From a virus, in the IMG/VR virus record IMGVR_UViG_3300014720_000129, positions 1-29,194 of that record: DNA of 29,194 nucleotides; one strand, 5' to 3'. The notes beneath the pieces are model-generated. The model was not told the origin of the DNA and made no database searches. It saw nothing but the letters and a program-made list of their open reading frames with translations. The position numbers and the translations under genes were made by a program. Shown piece after piece: positions 17,376-25,460 of this stretch (position 1 is its first letter; each line of letters starts with the position of its first letter).

Positions 17376-17726
17376 ATGAATGATCAACTTAAAAAAGCTT
17401 TGGAGTTTGCTAATTACAGGCAGACGTTTTCAATCCAACGTAAGATTCTAAAAGAAAAAATCGCGGCCAAGTTAACACTAGGTTATAATGGCGGACTATT
17501 TCAAATTGACAGAACACTTCTGACTTTTATAGAAATGTTGCTAGTCAAAGGAAGAAGCAGTGGAGTTGTGTTATTAGATACAAATGAAACCCCTATAATG
17601 ATCGAGGATTTAGTTGCTTTTCGAGATGAATGCTTTGATAGGTATTTTGCATCCACTTATGAGTATTTTGAACAAGATCAAAATCTCAAAAAAAGTAGAT
17701 CAGTAGAAAAATTGCTAGAACAATGA
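17376..17726 (+). CDS. Small conserved phage protein, unknown function
   Basis: 116 residues, soluble and helix-rich, with no signal peptide or membrane segment. It opens MNDQLKKALEFANYRQTFSI followed by basic helices (QRKILKEKIAAKLTL), a short NGGLFQID turn, a hydrophobic stretch LLTFIEMLLVKG, and a VVLLDTNETPIMIEDL strand region; the end is charged (LKKSRSVEKLLEQ). I recall similar small proteins in marine T4-like phages near fibre genes but know no function. First gene of the putative operon, with a strong ribosome binding site, and its stop overlaps the next start (ATGA at 17723-17726), so it is probably made with the glycosyltransferases. It could be a small chaperone or regulator. Confidence 0.7.
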   Translation: MNDQLKKALEFANYRQTFSIQRKILKEKIAAKLTLGYNGGLFQIDRTLLTFIEMLLVKGRSSGVVLLDTNETPIMIEDLVAFRDECFDRYFASTYEYFEQDQNLKKSRSVEKLLEQ

Positions 17727-18583
17727 ACAAAGGTGTATTGATCTACGCTCATAATAATCGCACTGTAGATTATGCATTAATGGCGATTATTTCTGGAGGA
17801 CTAGCTAAAAAATATCTTGGACAGCCTGCGTCGTTGGTTACTGACCAAGCTACGTTAGATTGGATGATAGAATCTAAGATATACACTCGTGCTCAAACAA
17901 TTTTTGAAAATATTTTTATAGTTTCTAGACCCGAGTCAACTAATTCTAGAGGTTTGTATGATGGCACAGAACGCAGTACAGTTCAATTTATGAACGGTAA
18001 CAGAAATTCCGCCTACGACATTACTCCATATCAACGAACACTTTTGATTGACGCAGACTTTCTAATATTTTCCAATAGACTGGCAGAATATTGGAATATA
18101 GATGACGATTTTATGATTGGAGAATCTATTAATGATATCTATGACAATCACCGACTAGGATATCATGATAAGTATGTTTCGGACGTAGGTATTAAATTGT
18201 ATTGGGCTACTACTGTGATGTTCACGAAAAATGATAATTCAAAAATGTTTTTTGATCTTGTGCGCCATGTCAAGGATAACTATCAATACTATGCCGACAC
18301 ATACAGATTTGATTCAAAACAATACAGAAATGATATTGCATTTAGCGTGGCCAAACACGTATTAGCAGGATTTGAACAGTCACCATTGGGGTGTTTACCG
18401 CCTGTGTTAACATTATTAGACAGAGATATACTACACTCTGTTGATGCCGATAAATTAACGTTTCTGATATCCCCGAAATTAGATGAGAATTATTGTGCGG
18501 CTTCGATACAGAATATTGACATCCATATAATGAATAAACAGAGTATAGTAAGACACAGCGATAAATTACTGGAGCTAATATGA
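17723..18583 (+). CDS. Predicted glycosyltransferase, GT-A fold (1)
   Basis: 286 residues. Near residue 105 is QRTLLIDADFLIFSN, a hydrophobic strand ending in D-A-D (110-112), the usual form of the metal- and nucleotide-sugar-binding DxD motif of GT-A enzymes. Before it, GVLIYAHN...YALMAIISGGLAKK resembles the first beta-alpha unit of such folds, and GQPASLVTD the second strand. After it, MIGESINDIYDN and LYWATTVMFTKND fit the acceptor-side half. It has no membrane segment, so it would act in the cytoplasm. It overlaps both neighbours by four bases (ATGA). The donor sugar and acceptor cannot be read. The family is assigned from motif and layout only; an inactive or different nucleotide-binding role is less likely. 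Confidence 0.7.
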   Translation: MNKGVLIYAHNNRTVDYALMAIISGGLAKKYLGQPASLVTDQATLDWMIESKIYTRAQTIFENIFIVSRPESTNSRGLYDGTERSTVQFMNGNRNSAYDITPYQRTLLIDADFLIFSNRLAEYWNIDDDFMIGESINDIYDNHRLGYHDKYVSDVGIKLYWATTVMFTKNDNSKMFFDLVRHVKDNYQYYADTYRFDSKQYRNDIAFSVAKHVLAGFEQSPLGCLPPVLTLLDRDILHSVDADKLTFLISPKLDENYCAASIQNIDIHIMNKQSIVRHSDKLLELI

Positions 18584-19419
18584 AATTCGGATATCTGTTA
18601 ATAGTAGCAGAGAATGAATTTGTGGACTATCTACAGTTAGCCTATGCCTTGGCTATTAGTATCAAAAATACACAAAAACCTGGGTTTGATCAAGTGGCGC
18701 TGGTGATCAATGACAAGCAAAAACTTAAAGATTTAAACAGCAGTTGGGTCTTTGATCATGTTATAGAATGGAATCAAGAAACATTCTGGGATGGTCGTAG
18801 CTGGATGGATCAGTTGACACCTTTTGACCACACAGTATGCTTAGATGCTGACATGCTGTTTATGCGTGACTACAGTCATTGGGTCGAATACTTTATTGAA
18901 ACCAGCGAATTATATGTTGCCAATAAAAGCTACACATATCGAGGAGAGATAACTGTTGATCAACATTATAGAAAAACATTTATAAAAAACGATCTACCTA
19001 ATCTGTACAGCATGTATACCTTTTTTAAAAAAGACAGCGAAGTGGTTAAAGAATTTTTCGATCTAGGAAGATATATTATAAAAAATCCTATAGAATTTAC
19101 AAATACTTTCTTATCGGATCATAAACCTCGAGTTGTAGGTACAGATGAATCCTTTGCCCTAGCAGCCAAAATATTAGATATTACCGATGATATTGCATAT
19201 CCTTTAGAGTTTCCCCGAGTTGTACACATGAAACCAATGGTACAGAATTGGCCTTGGCCTGCTGATTGCTGGAGTGATCATGTAGGATTTTATCTAAATC
19301 AAAAAGGAAAATTGAAGATAGGAAATTATCAACAACATGATATTGTTCATTATGTAGAAAAAGATAAAATTAACAAGGAAATGATCAACATTCTCGAGGA
19401 AGTATTATGGAAGAAATAA
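18580..19419 (+). CDS. Predicted glycosyltransferase, GT-A fold (2)
   Basis: 279 residues. FGYLLIVAENEFVDYLQLAY opens the fold and FDHTVCLDADMLFMRDYSHW carries the DxD motif (D-A-D, 89-91), like GT8-type and related enzymes. The sequence is of the same general kind as the upstream gene but not a close copy. Later motifs are YTFFKKDSEVVKEFFDLGRY and GTDESFALAAKI, where the second is the spot of the acceptor-side D/E in GT8-like enzymes, and HMKPMVQNWPWP, a H-x-K-P motif that in GT8 enzymes helps bind the metal and sugar donor. It is translated from an ATGA overlap at 18580-18583. It is likely cytoplasmic and one step of a glycan built with its neighbours, but sugar and acceptor are unknown. 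Confidence 0.75.
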   Translation: MKFGYLLIVAENEFVDYLQLAYALAISIKNTQKPGFDQVALVINDKQKLKDLNSSWVFDHVIEWNQETFWDGRSWMDQLTPFDHTVCLDADMLFMRDYSHWVEYFIETSELYVANKSYTYRGEITVDQHYRKTFIKNDLPNLYSMYTFFKKDSEVVKEFFDLGRYIIKNPIEFTNTFLSDHKPRVVGTDESFALAAKILDITDDIAYPLEFPRVVHMKPMVQNWPWPADCWSDHVGFYLNQKGKLKIGNYQQHDIVHYVEKDKINKEMINILEEVLWKK

Positions 19420-20024
19420 TTGATTTTGATAATTGGCTTGCAAATTTAAAATTGCCCCCTGTAAAATTTGTTGCAGTTTTTAATCCCGACACTGGCGCAG
19501 TAGTTAGTGTAGGTCCTAGTCATGCCTTTAAAGATCAAAAACACAAAATATCTATAGGTAAAGAATTGGCACAATCTATAATTAATGCAGAAATTAAAAT
19601 TAACAACTGCATAGTTGATATAAATTCAAATACTTTAGAAGTAGCAGAAATAAAAAATACCTATAAGATAGATGATGTGCTGCATAGAATTATTTCTAAG
19701 AAAGATTCTGAAATAAAAAACCCAGATATCTATATTAAATATGATTCTAAATTACATACTTTTAAAATAGAAATGTCTTCAGAATTCGGGGGTACACGTA
19801 AGGCTAGAGCTGGGATAAAGAAAAGAAATATTGTATGGGATGGCGACACTAAAATGCATTTTTTTATCACAGAATACAATGATCCAAACTTGCTTTTTGA
19901 ATCAGTAAGTGTTAAAATTAACGATCTTACTGGAAACCATAAGTTAATTACAGGTTTTAAGTATCCTAAATTCAGCGTGTACACTAGACGCTTGTTTAAA
20001 AACTATGTGATAGAATATAAATGA
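19407..20024 (+). CDS. Unknown protein between glycosyltransferases
   Basis: 205 residues, overlapping the upstream gene by 13 bases, with GAGGA at 19396-19400 six bases before the ATG. I do not recognise the family. It opens with an acidic helix (EEIIDFDNWLANLKLPP), then a beta-rich part (VKFVAVFNPDTGAVVSVGPS), a central basic and acidic mix (KKDSEIKNPDIYIKYDS), and a C-terminal strand-rich part with ...RKARAGIKKRNIVWDGD, FFITEYNDPN and KYPKFSVYTRRLFKNYVIEY. There are no cysteine pairs, DxD or membrane segments. Being locked between two glycosyltransferases by overlaps suggests a partner or acceptor-binding role, but this is inference from position only. Confidence 0.65.
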   Translation: MEEIIDFDNWLANLKLPPVKFVAVFNPDTGAVVSVGPSHAFKDQKHKISIGKELAQSIINAEIKINNCIVDINSNTLEVAEIKNTYKIDDVLHRIISKKDSEIKNPDIYIKYDSKLHTFKIEMSSEFGGTRKARAGIKKRNIVWDGDTKMHFFITEYNDPNLLFESVSVKINDLTGNHKLITGFKYPKFSVYTRRLFKNYVIEYK

Positions 20025-20917
20025 AAATTATTGAATTTGATGTTGTTTTTATCAGTTACGACGAGCCTAATGCAGATATGCATTACGCAGATCTATGCAC
20101 TAAGGTACCTTGGGCCAAGCGTGTGCATGGTGTAAAAGGCAGTGATGTTGCTCATAAAGCAGCCGCCGATCTATCAGAAACAGAATGGTTTATAGGAGTT
20201 GATGCTGACAATATTGTAAGTTCCAAATTTTTTGACATAGATCTAGACATGTCTAATGAAAGTGTCAAGGTCTATAGTTGGTTAGGTAGAAATAAATTAA
20301 ATGGTCTATTATACGGCAACGGAGGATTAAAAATCTGGAATAAACAATTTGTCTATGATATGAAAAGTCACGAAGCATCTGATTCAGATAGAGCACAAGT
20401 TGATTTCTGTTGGGAAGATGGTTACGTACAATTTAAAAAATGTTTCAGTGATACAGTGATTACAGGATCTTCATTCCAGGCATGGAGATCGGGATTCCGA
20501 GAAGGTGTTAAGATGACATTACTCGACGGAGTTAAAGTTCCGCCAATGGAAATACAACAGAGAATTTGGTGGCACAATATACATAGACTGCGTATGTGGA
20601 GTACAGTTGGTGCTCACGAGATAAATGGAATTTATGCTGTATATGGAGCACGATTAGGAACTTGGTTAGCTAATTGCACTAATTGGAATTATGTAGAGGT
20701 TCGAGATTTTGAAATATTAAAAGGAATCTATGAACAATATACAAAACCCTATGTTGATGTTCAAGGTGAAGGTTTAATAGACGAGATAAAAAATCTCGGA
20801 GAAAAAATTAAACAACAGTTAGGTTTTGATTGGCCATGGCTAGATTCTCAACAGAGTAAGTATACTCTAGATCTTTACAACGAAACTATTAATCTTACAG
20901 AGACCTATTTAAAATGA
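20021..20917 (+). CDS. Predicted glycosyltransferase, GT2-like (3)
   Basis: 298 residues, ATGA overlaps at both ends. It starts with FDVVFISYDEPNADMHYADL, then PWAKRVHGVKGSDVAHKAAA, LSETEWFIGVDADNI with D-A-D at 61-63, and LNGLLYGNGGLKIWNK. This order (first strand, basic segment, conserved HG-x-K/R-G...AHKAAA, DxD, GNGG) matches the last 245 residues or so of the next gene, which is a longer relative. I recall this pattern from marine T4-like phages annotated as glycosyltransferases. A later W-rich segment, RIWWHNIHRLRMWSTVGAHE, may form the acceptor site. Cytoplasmic. Donor and acceptor unknown; assignment to family GT2 is tentative. Confidence 0.75.
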   Translation: MKIIEFDVVFISYDEPNADMHYADLCTKVPWAKRVHGVKGSDVAHKAAADLSETEWFIGVDADNIVSSKFFDIDLDMSNESVKVYSWLGRNKLNGLLYGNGGLKIWNKQFVYDMKSHEASDSDRAQVDFCWEDGYVQFKKCFSDTVITGSSFQAWRSGFREGVKMTLLDGVKVPPMEIQQRIWWHNIHRLRMWSTVGAHEINGIYAVYGARLGTWLANCTNWNYVEVRDFEILKGIYEQYTKPYVDVQGEGLIDEIKNLGEKIKQQLGFDWPWLDSQQSKYTLDLYNETINLTETYLK

Positions 20918-22623
20918 TTTATGATATTTTTTATGTAAGCAAATCTAAAATAAATGATTTAGATTACGCCCAGTTTAGGCAGAGATTTCCTATCAGTCAA
21001 AAAATAGAAAATGTTAGTAGTTTCGAAGATATAAGAATAAAAGCATTTACAAAATTTTTTTATGTAATATGGGATGGAACTAAAATTTTAGATTTTCAAT
21101 TTGATTATAAGGTAGGAGATTATGATCAAGAGTATATTCATGTATGGAAAACTTTAAGAAATGACGAAGAAACATATCAAGGAGGAATAGCTCTATTTCC
21201 AAAAAATATTAAATTAGTTTCTTCTAGAGAATTTGCCAATAAATTTTATATAAACAAAAAAGAAATTGATCAAATAATTTCTAAACAAGTATATCCTCGT
21301 TATAATATCAAAGATTACGACGAATATAAAGACATATTAGAAAACACAGGACATGATATGTTCTGGTATGTTCCGGAGGATATTGAGTTAGTTGATGAAA
21401 GTATTTTTAATTTATATTTTGATCCTAATAACGGAAAGTACGATTATGATCGAAATGAAAATCATTCTTTTAAAAACGGCGAATATTATGACGGAGTATT
21501 TTTATTTTCTAAAAATAAAATGATATCTGAAAAAGAATTTAAATTTAGATTCTTAGCAACTAAAAAAGAAATTGACATATTAGCAAGTACCCCTAAACCT
21601 TTTGAACAGCATCATATCGATTCATATTCTGAATATTTGGATATTATAGAAACTTGTAAGACTAATATGTTTTGGGTAGTATGGCCCGATATTGAATTAA
21701 TCGAAGATTTAGATTATCAAGTTCCCTATTATGATCAGCATATAACCCATGTATTTTTAAATGATAAATGGTATGACGGTGTTGTATTATTTTCTAAATC
21801 AGAACCAGTTACTAAAAAAGAATTTGATTACAGATTTTATAAAAATAGAAAAGAAATAGACATGCAAATGTCTGTGCCTAAACCGTATGATATTTTCTTT
21901 ATAAGTTATAATGAACCAAGTGCAGATAAAAATTATAAAAATTTAGTTGCAAAATTTCCTAGAGCAAAACGCATACATGGTATCAGGGGTATACACAATG
22001 CACATAAGGCTGCAGCAGAAAATTCTGAAACTGAAATGGTTTGGGTAGTAGATGCCGATGCTATTTTATTAGAGGATTTTAATTTTGAAATAGAGTATTA
22101 TCCTCATTATGATTCTGGTAATCGTAAAGAACATTTATCTACCGTTCATATATGGCAGAGCAAAAATCCTATTAACGGATTAATATATGGTTATGGCGGT
22201 GTCAAATTATTGCCTAAAGATTTAGTTCTCGAAATGAATATTGATTCGGTGGACATGACAACTTCTATTAGTGAAAAAATTAAAATACAACAAGAAGTAA
22301 GCAACGTCACAGCATTTAATGTTAATCCTTTCGAAACTTGGAAATCTGCTTTTCGAGAATGTGTAAAATTATCAAGTAGAATTATAGATAGAAATTATGA
22401 TGAAGAAAATGAAGTTAGATTAAAAATATGGATGGAAAAAGGTGAAGATCGATTGTTCGGTAAATATGCCTTAGCAGGTGCTAAGGCAGGATATATGTAT
22501 GGTAGTATGAATTTAGGCAATAATGATAAACTAAGATTGATAAATGATTTTCAATGGTTGAAGTCGCAATTTATCGAATGGCAAAAAGAGAATGAGCAAC
22601 CAGGAAAAAATAATAATTCTTAG
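20914..22623 (+). CDS. Glycosyltransferase with three degenerate repeat modules (4)
   Basis: 569 residues. Residues 325-550 or so form an intact domain like the upstream enzyme: YDIFFISYNEPSADKNYKNL, PRAKRIHGIRGIHNAHKAAA, MVWVVDADAIL (D-A-D, 380-382) and NGLIYGYGGVKLLPK. Before it lie three shortened copies of the same half-domain, at about 1-128, 129-230 and 231-324. Each has a W-x-x-D/P core (VIWDGTKIL, WYVPEDIEL, WVVWPDIEL) in place of the D-A-D strand, a YYDGV-F/V-LFSK or GGIALFPK strand, and a basic ending such as KKEFDYRFYKNRKEID. Modules 2 and 3 are the most alike. The copies lack the catalytic D-A-D and are probably binding or spacing units. Base use is notably AT-rich. It overlaps the first radical SAM gene by 32 bases. 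Confidence 0.75.
   Translation: MIYDIFYVSKSKINDLDYAQFRQRFPISQKIENVSSFEDIRIKAFTKFFYVIWDGTKILDFQFDYKVGDYDQEYIHVWKTLRNDEETYQGGIALFPKNIKLVSSREFANKFYINKKEIDQIISKQVYPRYNIKDYDEYKDILENTGHDMFWYVPEDIELVDESIFNLYFDPNNGKYDYDRNENHSFKNGEYYDGVFLFSKNKMISEKEFKFRFLATKKEIDILASTPKPFEQHHIDSYSEYLDIIETCKTNMFWVVWPDIELIEDLDYQVPYYDQHITHVFLNDKWYDGVVLFSKSEPVTKKEFDYRFYKNRKEIDMQMSVPKPYDIFFISYNEPSADKNYKNLVAKFPRAKRIHGIRGIHNAHKAAAENSETEMVWVVDADAILLEDFNFEIEYYPHYDSGNRKEHLSTVHIWQSKNPINGLIYGYGGVKLLPKDLVLEMNIDSVDMTTSISEKIKIQQEVSNVTAFNVNPFETWKSAFRECVKLSSRIIDRNYDEENEVRLKIWMEKGEDRLFGKYALAGAKAGYMYGSMNLGNNDKLRLINDFQWLKSQFIEWQKENEQPGKNNNS
21298..21603 (+). repeat. Degenerate GT module 2
   Basis: Residues 129-230: DEYKDILENTGHDMFWYVP, EDIEL, YYDGVFLFSK, then KEFKFRFLATKKEIDILAS. 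It matches module 3 over nearly its full length, with an extra loop in the middle. Confidence 0.65.
21604..21885 (+). repeat. Degenerate GT module 3
   Basis: Residues 231-324: SEYLDIIETCKTNMFWVVWP, DIEL, WYDGVVLFSK, then KEFDYRFYKNRKEID, ending at the KPY that opens the intact glycosyltransferase domain. Confidence 0.65.
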
Positions 22624-23977
22624 ACAAAAAAGAGAAAAAATAAATGAAATAAGCTCGTGTTTTTGTTCTGCTAAATGGCTGCAAACGACTCTATATCTAC
22701 AAAATGGCTTCAACCATAGTTGTCATCATCCAAGCCCGCATAAAATACCTTTAGAAGAAATAGAAAAAGATCCCGCGGCTTTACACAATAGTAAATTTAA
22801 AAAGCAACAGAGGAAAAAAATGTTAGCAGGCGAACGTCCTGCTGAATGCGATTACTGTTGGCAAATAGAAGACCTTAATAAAGATTATTTCAGCGATCGA
22901 CATTATAAAACAGCAGACTATTGGGCGTGGGATAGATTTAATGAGATAGCATCTGTTGATCCAAATGCCAACGTATATCCATCGTATCTTGAAGTGAGTT
23001 TTTCAAACGCCTGCAATCTCAAATGTAGTTATTGCAGTCCGGAAATTTCCAGCAAATGGCTAGAAGAAATAAAGCAATTTGGCCCTTATCCTATACCGGA
23101 AAGTAATCAAGATATTGAATGGTATAAGAAAGTAGGAAGATATCCTTACAAACACAGTGATGACAATCCGTATATCACTGCATTCTGGCAATGGTTCCCT
23201 CAAGCATTACCTCATTTAAAAGTTTTTAGAATCACCGGCGGCGAGCCATTGATGAGCAAAGATACATGGAAATTATTTGAGTTTATCAAAGAAAATCCGC
23301 AACCGGAACTTGAATTAGCCATTAATACCAATCTAGCTGTTGATAGCAAATTAATAGATAAATTTTTATCAGAAGTTAATGCTATCAAAGACAAAGTTAA
23401 AAATATAGACATTTATACAAGTTTAGAAAGCACAGGAGCTCAATCTGAATATTCTAGATTTGGTTTAATTTATGAAGATTGGATATCTAATATCAGACGT
23501 TGTTTAAACGAAACAGATTTAAGAATATCTGTTATGACAACGATCAATATATTAAGTTTGCCTACATTTGTTGATTTTATAGAACTAATTATGAAATTAA
23601 GATGTAATTATAATGACAGGTTTGAAAAAAACAGGATACCTATAAGCATCAACTATCTGAGATGGCCTGAACACCTCAGCGTCAAGCTATTACCTCACGA
23701 GATGAGATTAAAATATAGTCAGCAAATATTAGAAAAAATCGAACCTTGGGTTAACGGATATCTTCCGGGTAAATTTGCCAGAGTTTATTTAGAAGAATGG
23801 GATCAGATAGAAAGATTCTGCGAGTATCTCACACAAGATGAAAATAATTCAGAAAAAAGAATGTATTTTATCAAATATATAAACGAATACGATCGCCGTA
23901 GAGGAACTAATTTTTCTAAAACATTTCCCGAGTACGCACATTTTTTAGAGGAATGGGATGTCCAAAAAACCCTATGA
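22592..23977 (+). CDS. N-terminal-twitch radical SAM protein, CHHP type (1)
   Basis: 461 residues. The radical SAM core is clear: CNLKCSYC with cysteines 141, 145 and 148 for the [4Fe-4S] cluster that cleaves S-adenosylmethionine, and ITGGEP at 214-219 for SAM binding. Before it, residues 20-92 form a half-SPASM ('twitch') domain: SCFCSAKW (C23, C25), SCHHP (C44) and AECDYCW (C86, C89), presumed to hold an auxiliary iron-sulfur cluster. Twitch domains usually follow the core; here it comes first, as in the family named 'twitch domain-containing radical SAM protein'. The ending YDRRRG...FPEYAHFLEEW is also in the next protein. Substrate unknown; SPASM/twitch enzymes commonly modify peptides. 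AGAGA-like bases before ATG 22592 sit inside the upstream gene. Confidence 0.93.
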   Translation: MSNQEKIIILRQKREKINEISSCFCSAKWLQTTLYLQNGFNHSCHHPSPHKIPLEEIEKDPAALHNSKFKKQQRKKMLAGERPAECDYCWQIEDLNKDYFSDRHYKTADYWAWDRFNEIASVDPNANVYPSYLEVSFSNACNLKCSYCSPEISSKWLEEIKQFGPYPIPESNQDIEWYKKVGRYPYKHSDDNPYITAFWQWFPQALPHLKVFRITGGEPLMSKDTWKLFEFIKENPQPELELAINTNLAVDSKLIDKFLSEVNAIKDKVKNIDIYTSLESTGAQSEYSRFGLIYEDWISNIRRCLNETDLRISVMTTINILSLPTFVDFIELIMKLRCNYNDRFEKNRIPISINYLRWPEHLSVKLLPHEMRLKYSQQILEKIEPWVNGYLPGKFARVYLEEWDQIERFCEYLTQDENNSEKRMYFIKYINEYDRRRGTNFSKTFPEYAHFLEEWDVQKTL

Positions 23978-25460
23978 AACATTAATTGATTATCGAAACA
24001 GAGTTATCGATACAAAAAGCAAAAGTTTTTGCGGAGCTAAGTGGCTTAATGCTACCACATGGTTAGGTAGCGGTTCTACTGCTAGTTGTCATCATCCTCC
24101 TGCACACGATATTCCTTTAGACGAACTTAAAAATAATTATACGGCTATACATAATACCAAACATAAAAAATTAATGAGGAAAATGATGATTGAGGGAGAA
24201 CGTCCCCGTGAATGCGAATATTGTTGGAAAATTGAGGACATTGATGATAGCAAAGTTTCTGATCGTGTTTTTAAAACAATTATCTATAAAGACGAAGAAC
24301 TTGAAGATATTTATAATAAGCCTTGGGATCATGATGCACAATTAAAAACATTAGAAATAAGTTTTGATCGTGTATGTAATCTTGCCTGCTCCTACTGTAA
24401 TGCTAGTTTTAGTACAGCCTGGGCTAGAGATATTAAAAAGAATGGGGCATATCAGAATCTAGTCTCAGACGGAGCCGCCGCTTTTCAACAGGACGGGTCT
24501 TGGGTTGAACCATACAACAAAGATGAAGATAATCCTTACATACAAGCATTCTGGAAATGGTGGGACAACGGTTTAAGCAGCAGCTTAGATGAATTAAGAA
24601 TAACAGGCGGCGAACCATTGATGAGTGGCAATACCTGGAAATTATTAGATTGGTTTAATTCTCAAGGTACTAGCATGAGGTTTGCTATCAATAGTAATTT
24701 AATAGCTAAAGATGAAATTATAGATAATCTTATAGAAAAAACAAAGAATATAAAACAATTTGTTTTATATACCAGTTGCGAGACAGTAGGTGCTCATGCA
24801 GAATATATTCGAGATGGGTTGGTTTATAATCAGTGGAAAAATAATTTAATAAAAATCTTACATGACGGCAACTGCAGAAATATAAACATAATGATGACTA
24901 TCAATAGTTTATGTTTATTTTCTATAACGGATTTTTTTGATGAGATATTAGAATTAAAATCTAGGTACGGAAAACATTTAACAATGAGTATCAATCTATT
25001 AAGATTTCCAAGTTTTCAAAGTCCTTTAGCCCTGCCCGATCATATAAAGGATCATTGTAGAAATCAATTAGAAGAATGGTATTCGAGTAATAAAGATAAT
25101 CCTTTGTTGCACGAACACGAAACAGCCAGTATAGAAAGATTAATAGATTATCTAATAGTAGTGGATGCTCCACATCGTAGAACTAGTAATAAAATTACGT
25201 TATGGAGAGATTTTAAAAGTTTTTACAAACAATACGATGAGCGCAGAGGAAAAGATATAAGAGTTTTTCCACAAATATTATTAGACTGGTTGGAGCGAAT
25301 TCCTGAAACAAAATTAGATCAAATACAAATTCTTGTTGACGGAAATAGTACAAAACAATATGAAAATGATGAAGAGTTACAAAAATTAGCAGAAAAGGAA
25401 GGTTGGATTTTAAAACCAAACAATAAAAATATAGACGATCCATTAGCCAAATATGAATAA
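23958..25460 (+). CDS. N-terminal-twitch radical SAM protein, CHHP type (2)
   Basis: 500 residues; overlaps the upstream gene by 20 bases, with AGAGGAA four bases before ATG 23958. It is a clear paralogue of the first: FCGAKWLNATTWLGSG (C25), SCHHP (C44), RECEYCWKIED (C86, C89), CNLACSYC (C140, C144, C147) and ITGGEP (215-220). Shared side motifs include IPLDEL, HNTKHKKL and DNPYIQAFWKWW, then QYDERRG...FPQ near the end. It is about 40 residues longer than the first, with an added C-terminal tail (ILVDGNSTKQYENDEELQKL) that might carry a binding or docking role. It is likely to use the same kind of substrate as its neighbour, or to act one step later. Confidence 0.93.
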   Translation: MSKKPYETLIDYRNRVIDTKSKSFCGAKWLNATTWLGSGSTASCHHPPAHDIPLDELKNNYTAIHNTKHKKLMRKMMIEGERPRECEYCWKIEDIDDSKVSDRVFKTIIYKDEELEDIYNKPWDHDAQLKTLEISFDRVCNLACSYCNASFSTAWARDIKKNGAYQNLVSDGAAAFQQDGSWVEPYNKDEDNPYIQAFWKWWDNGLSSSLDELRITGGEPLMSGNTWKLLDWFNSQGTSMRFAINSNLIAKDEIIDNLIEKTKNIKQFVLYTSCETVGAHAEYIRDGLVYNQWKNNLIKILHDGNCRNINIMMTINSLCLFSITDFFDEILELKSRYGKHLTMSINLLRFPSFQSPLALPDHIKDHCRNQLEEWYSSNKDNPLLHEHETASIERLIDYLIVVDAPHRRTSNKITLWRDFKSFYKQYDERRGKDIRVFPQILLDWLERIPETKLDQIQILVDGNSTKQYENDEELQKLAEKEGWILKPNNKNIDDPLAKYE

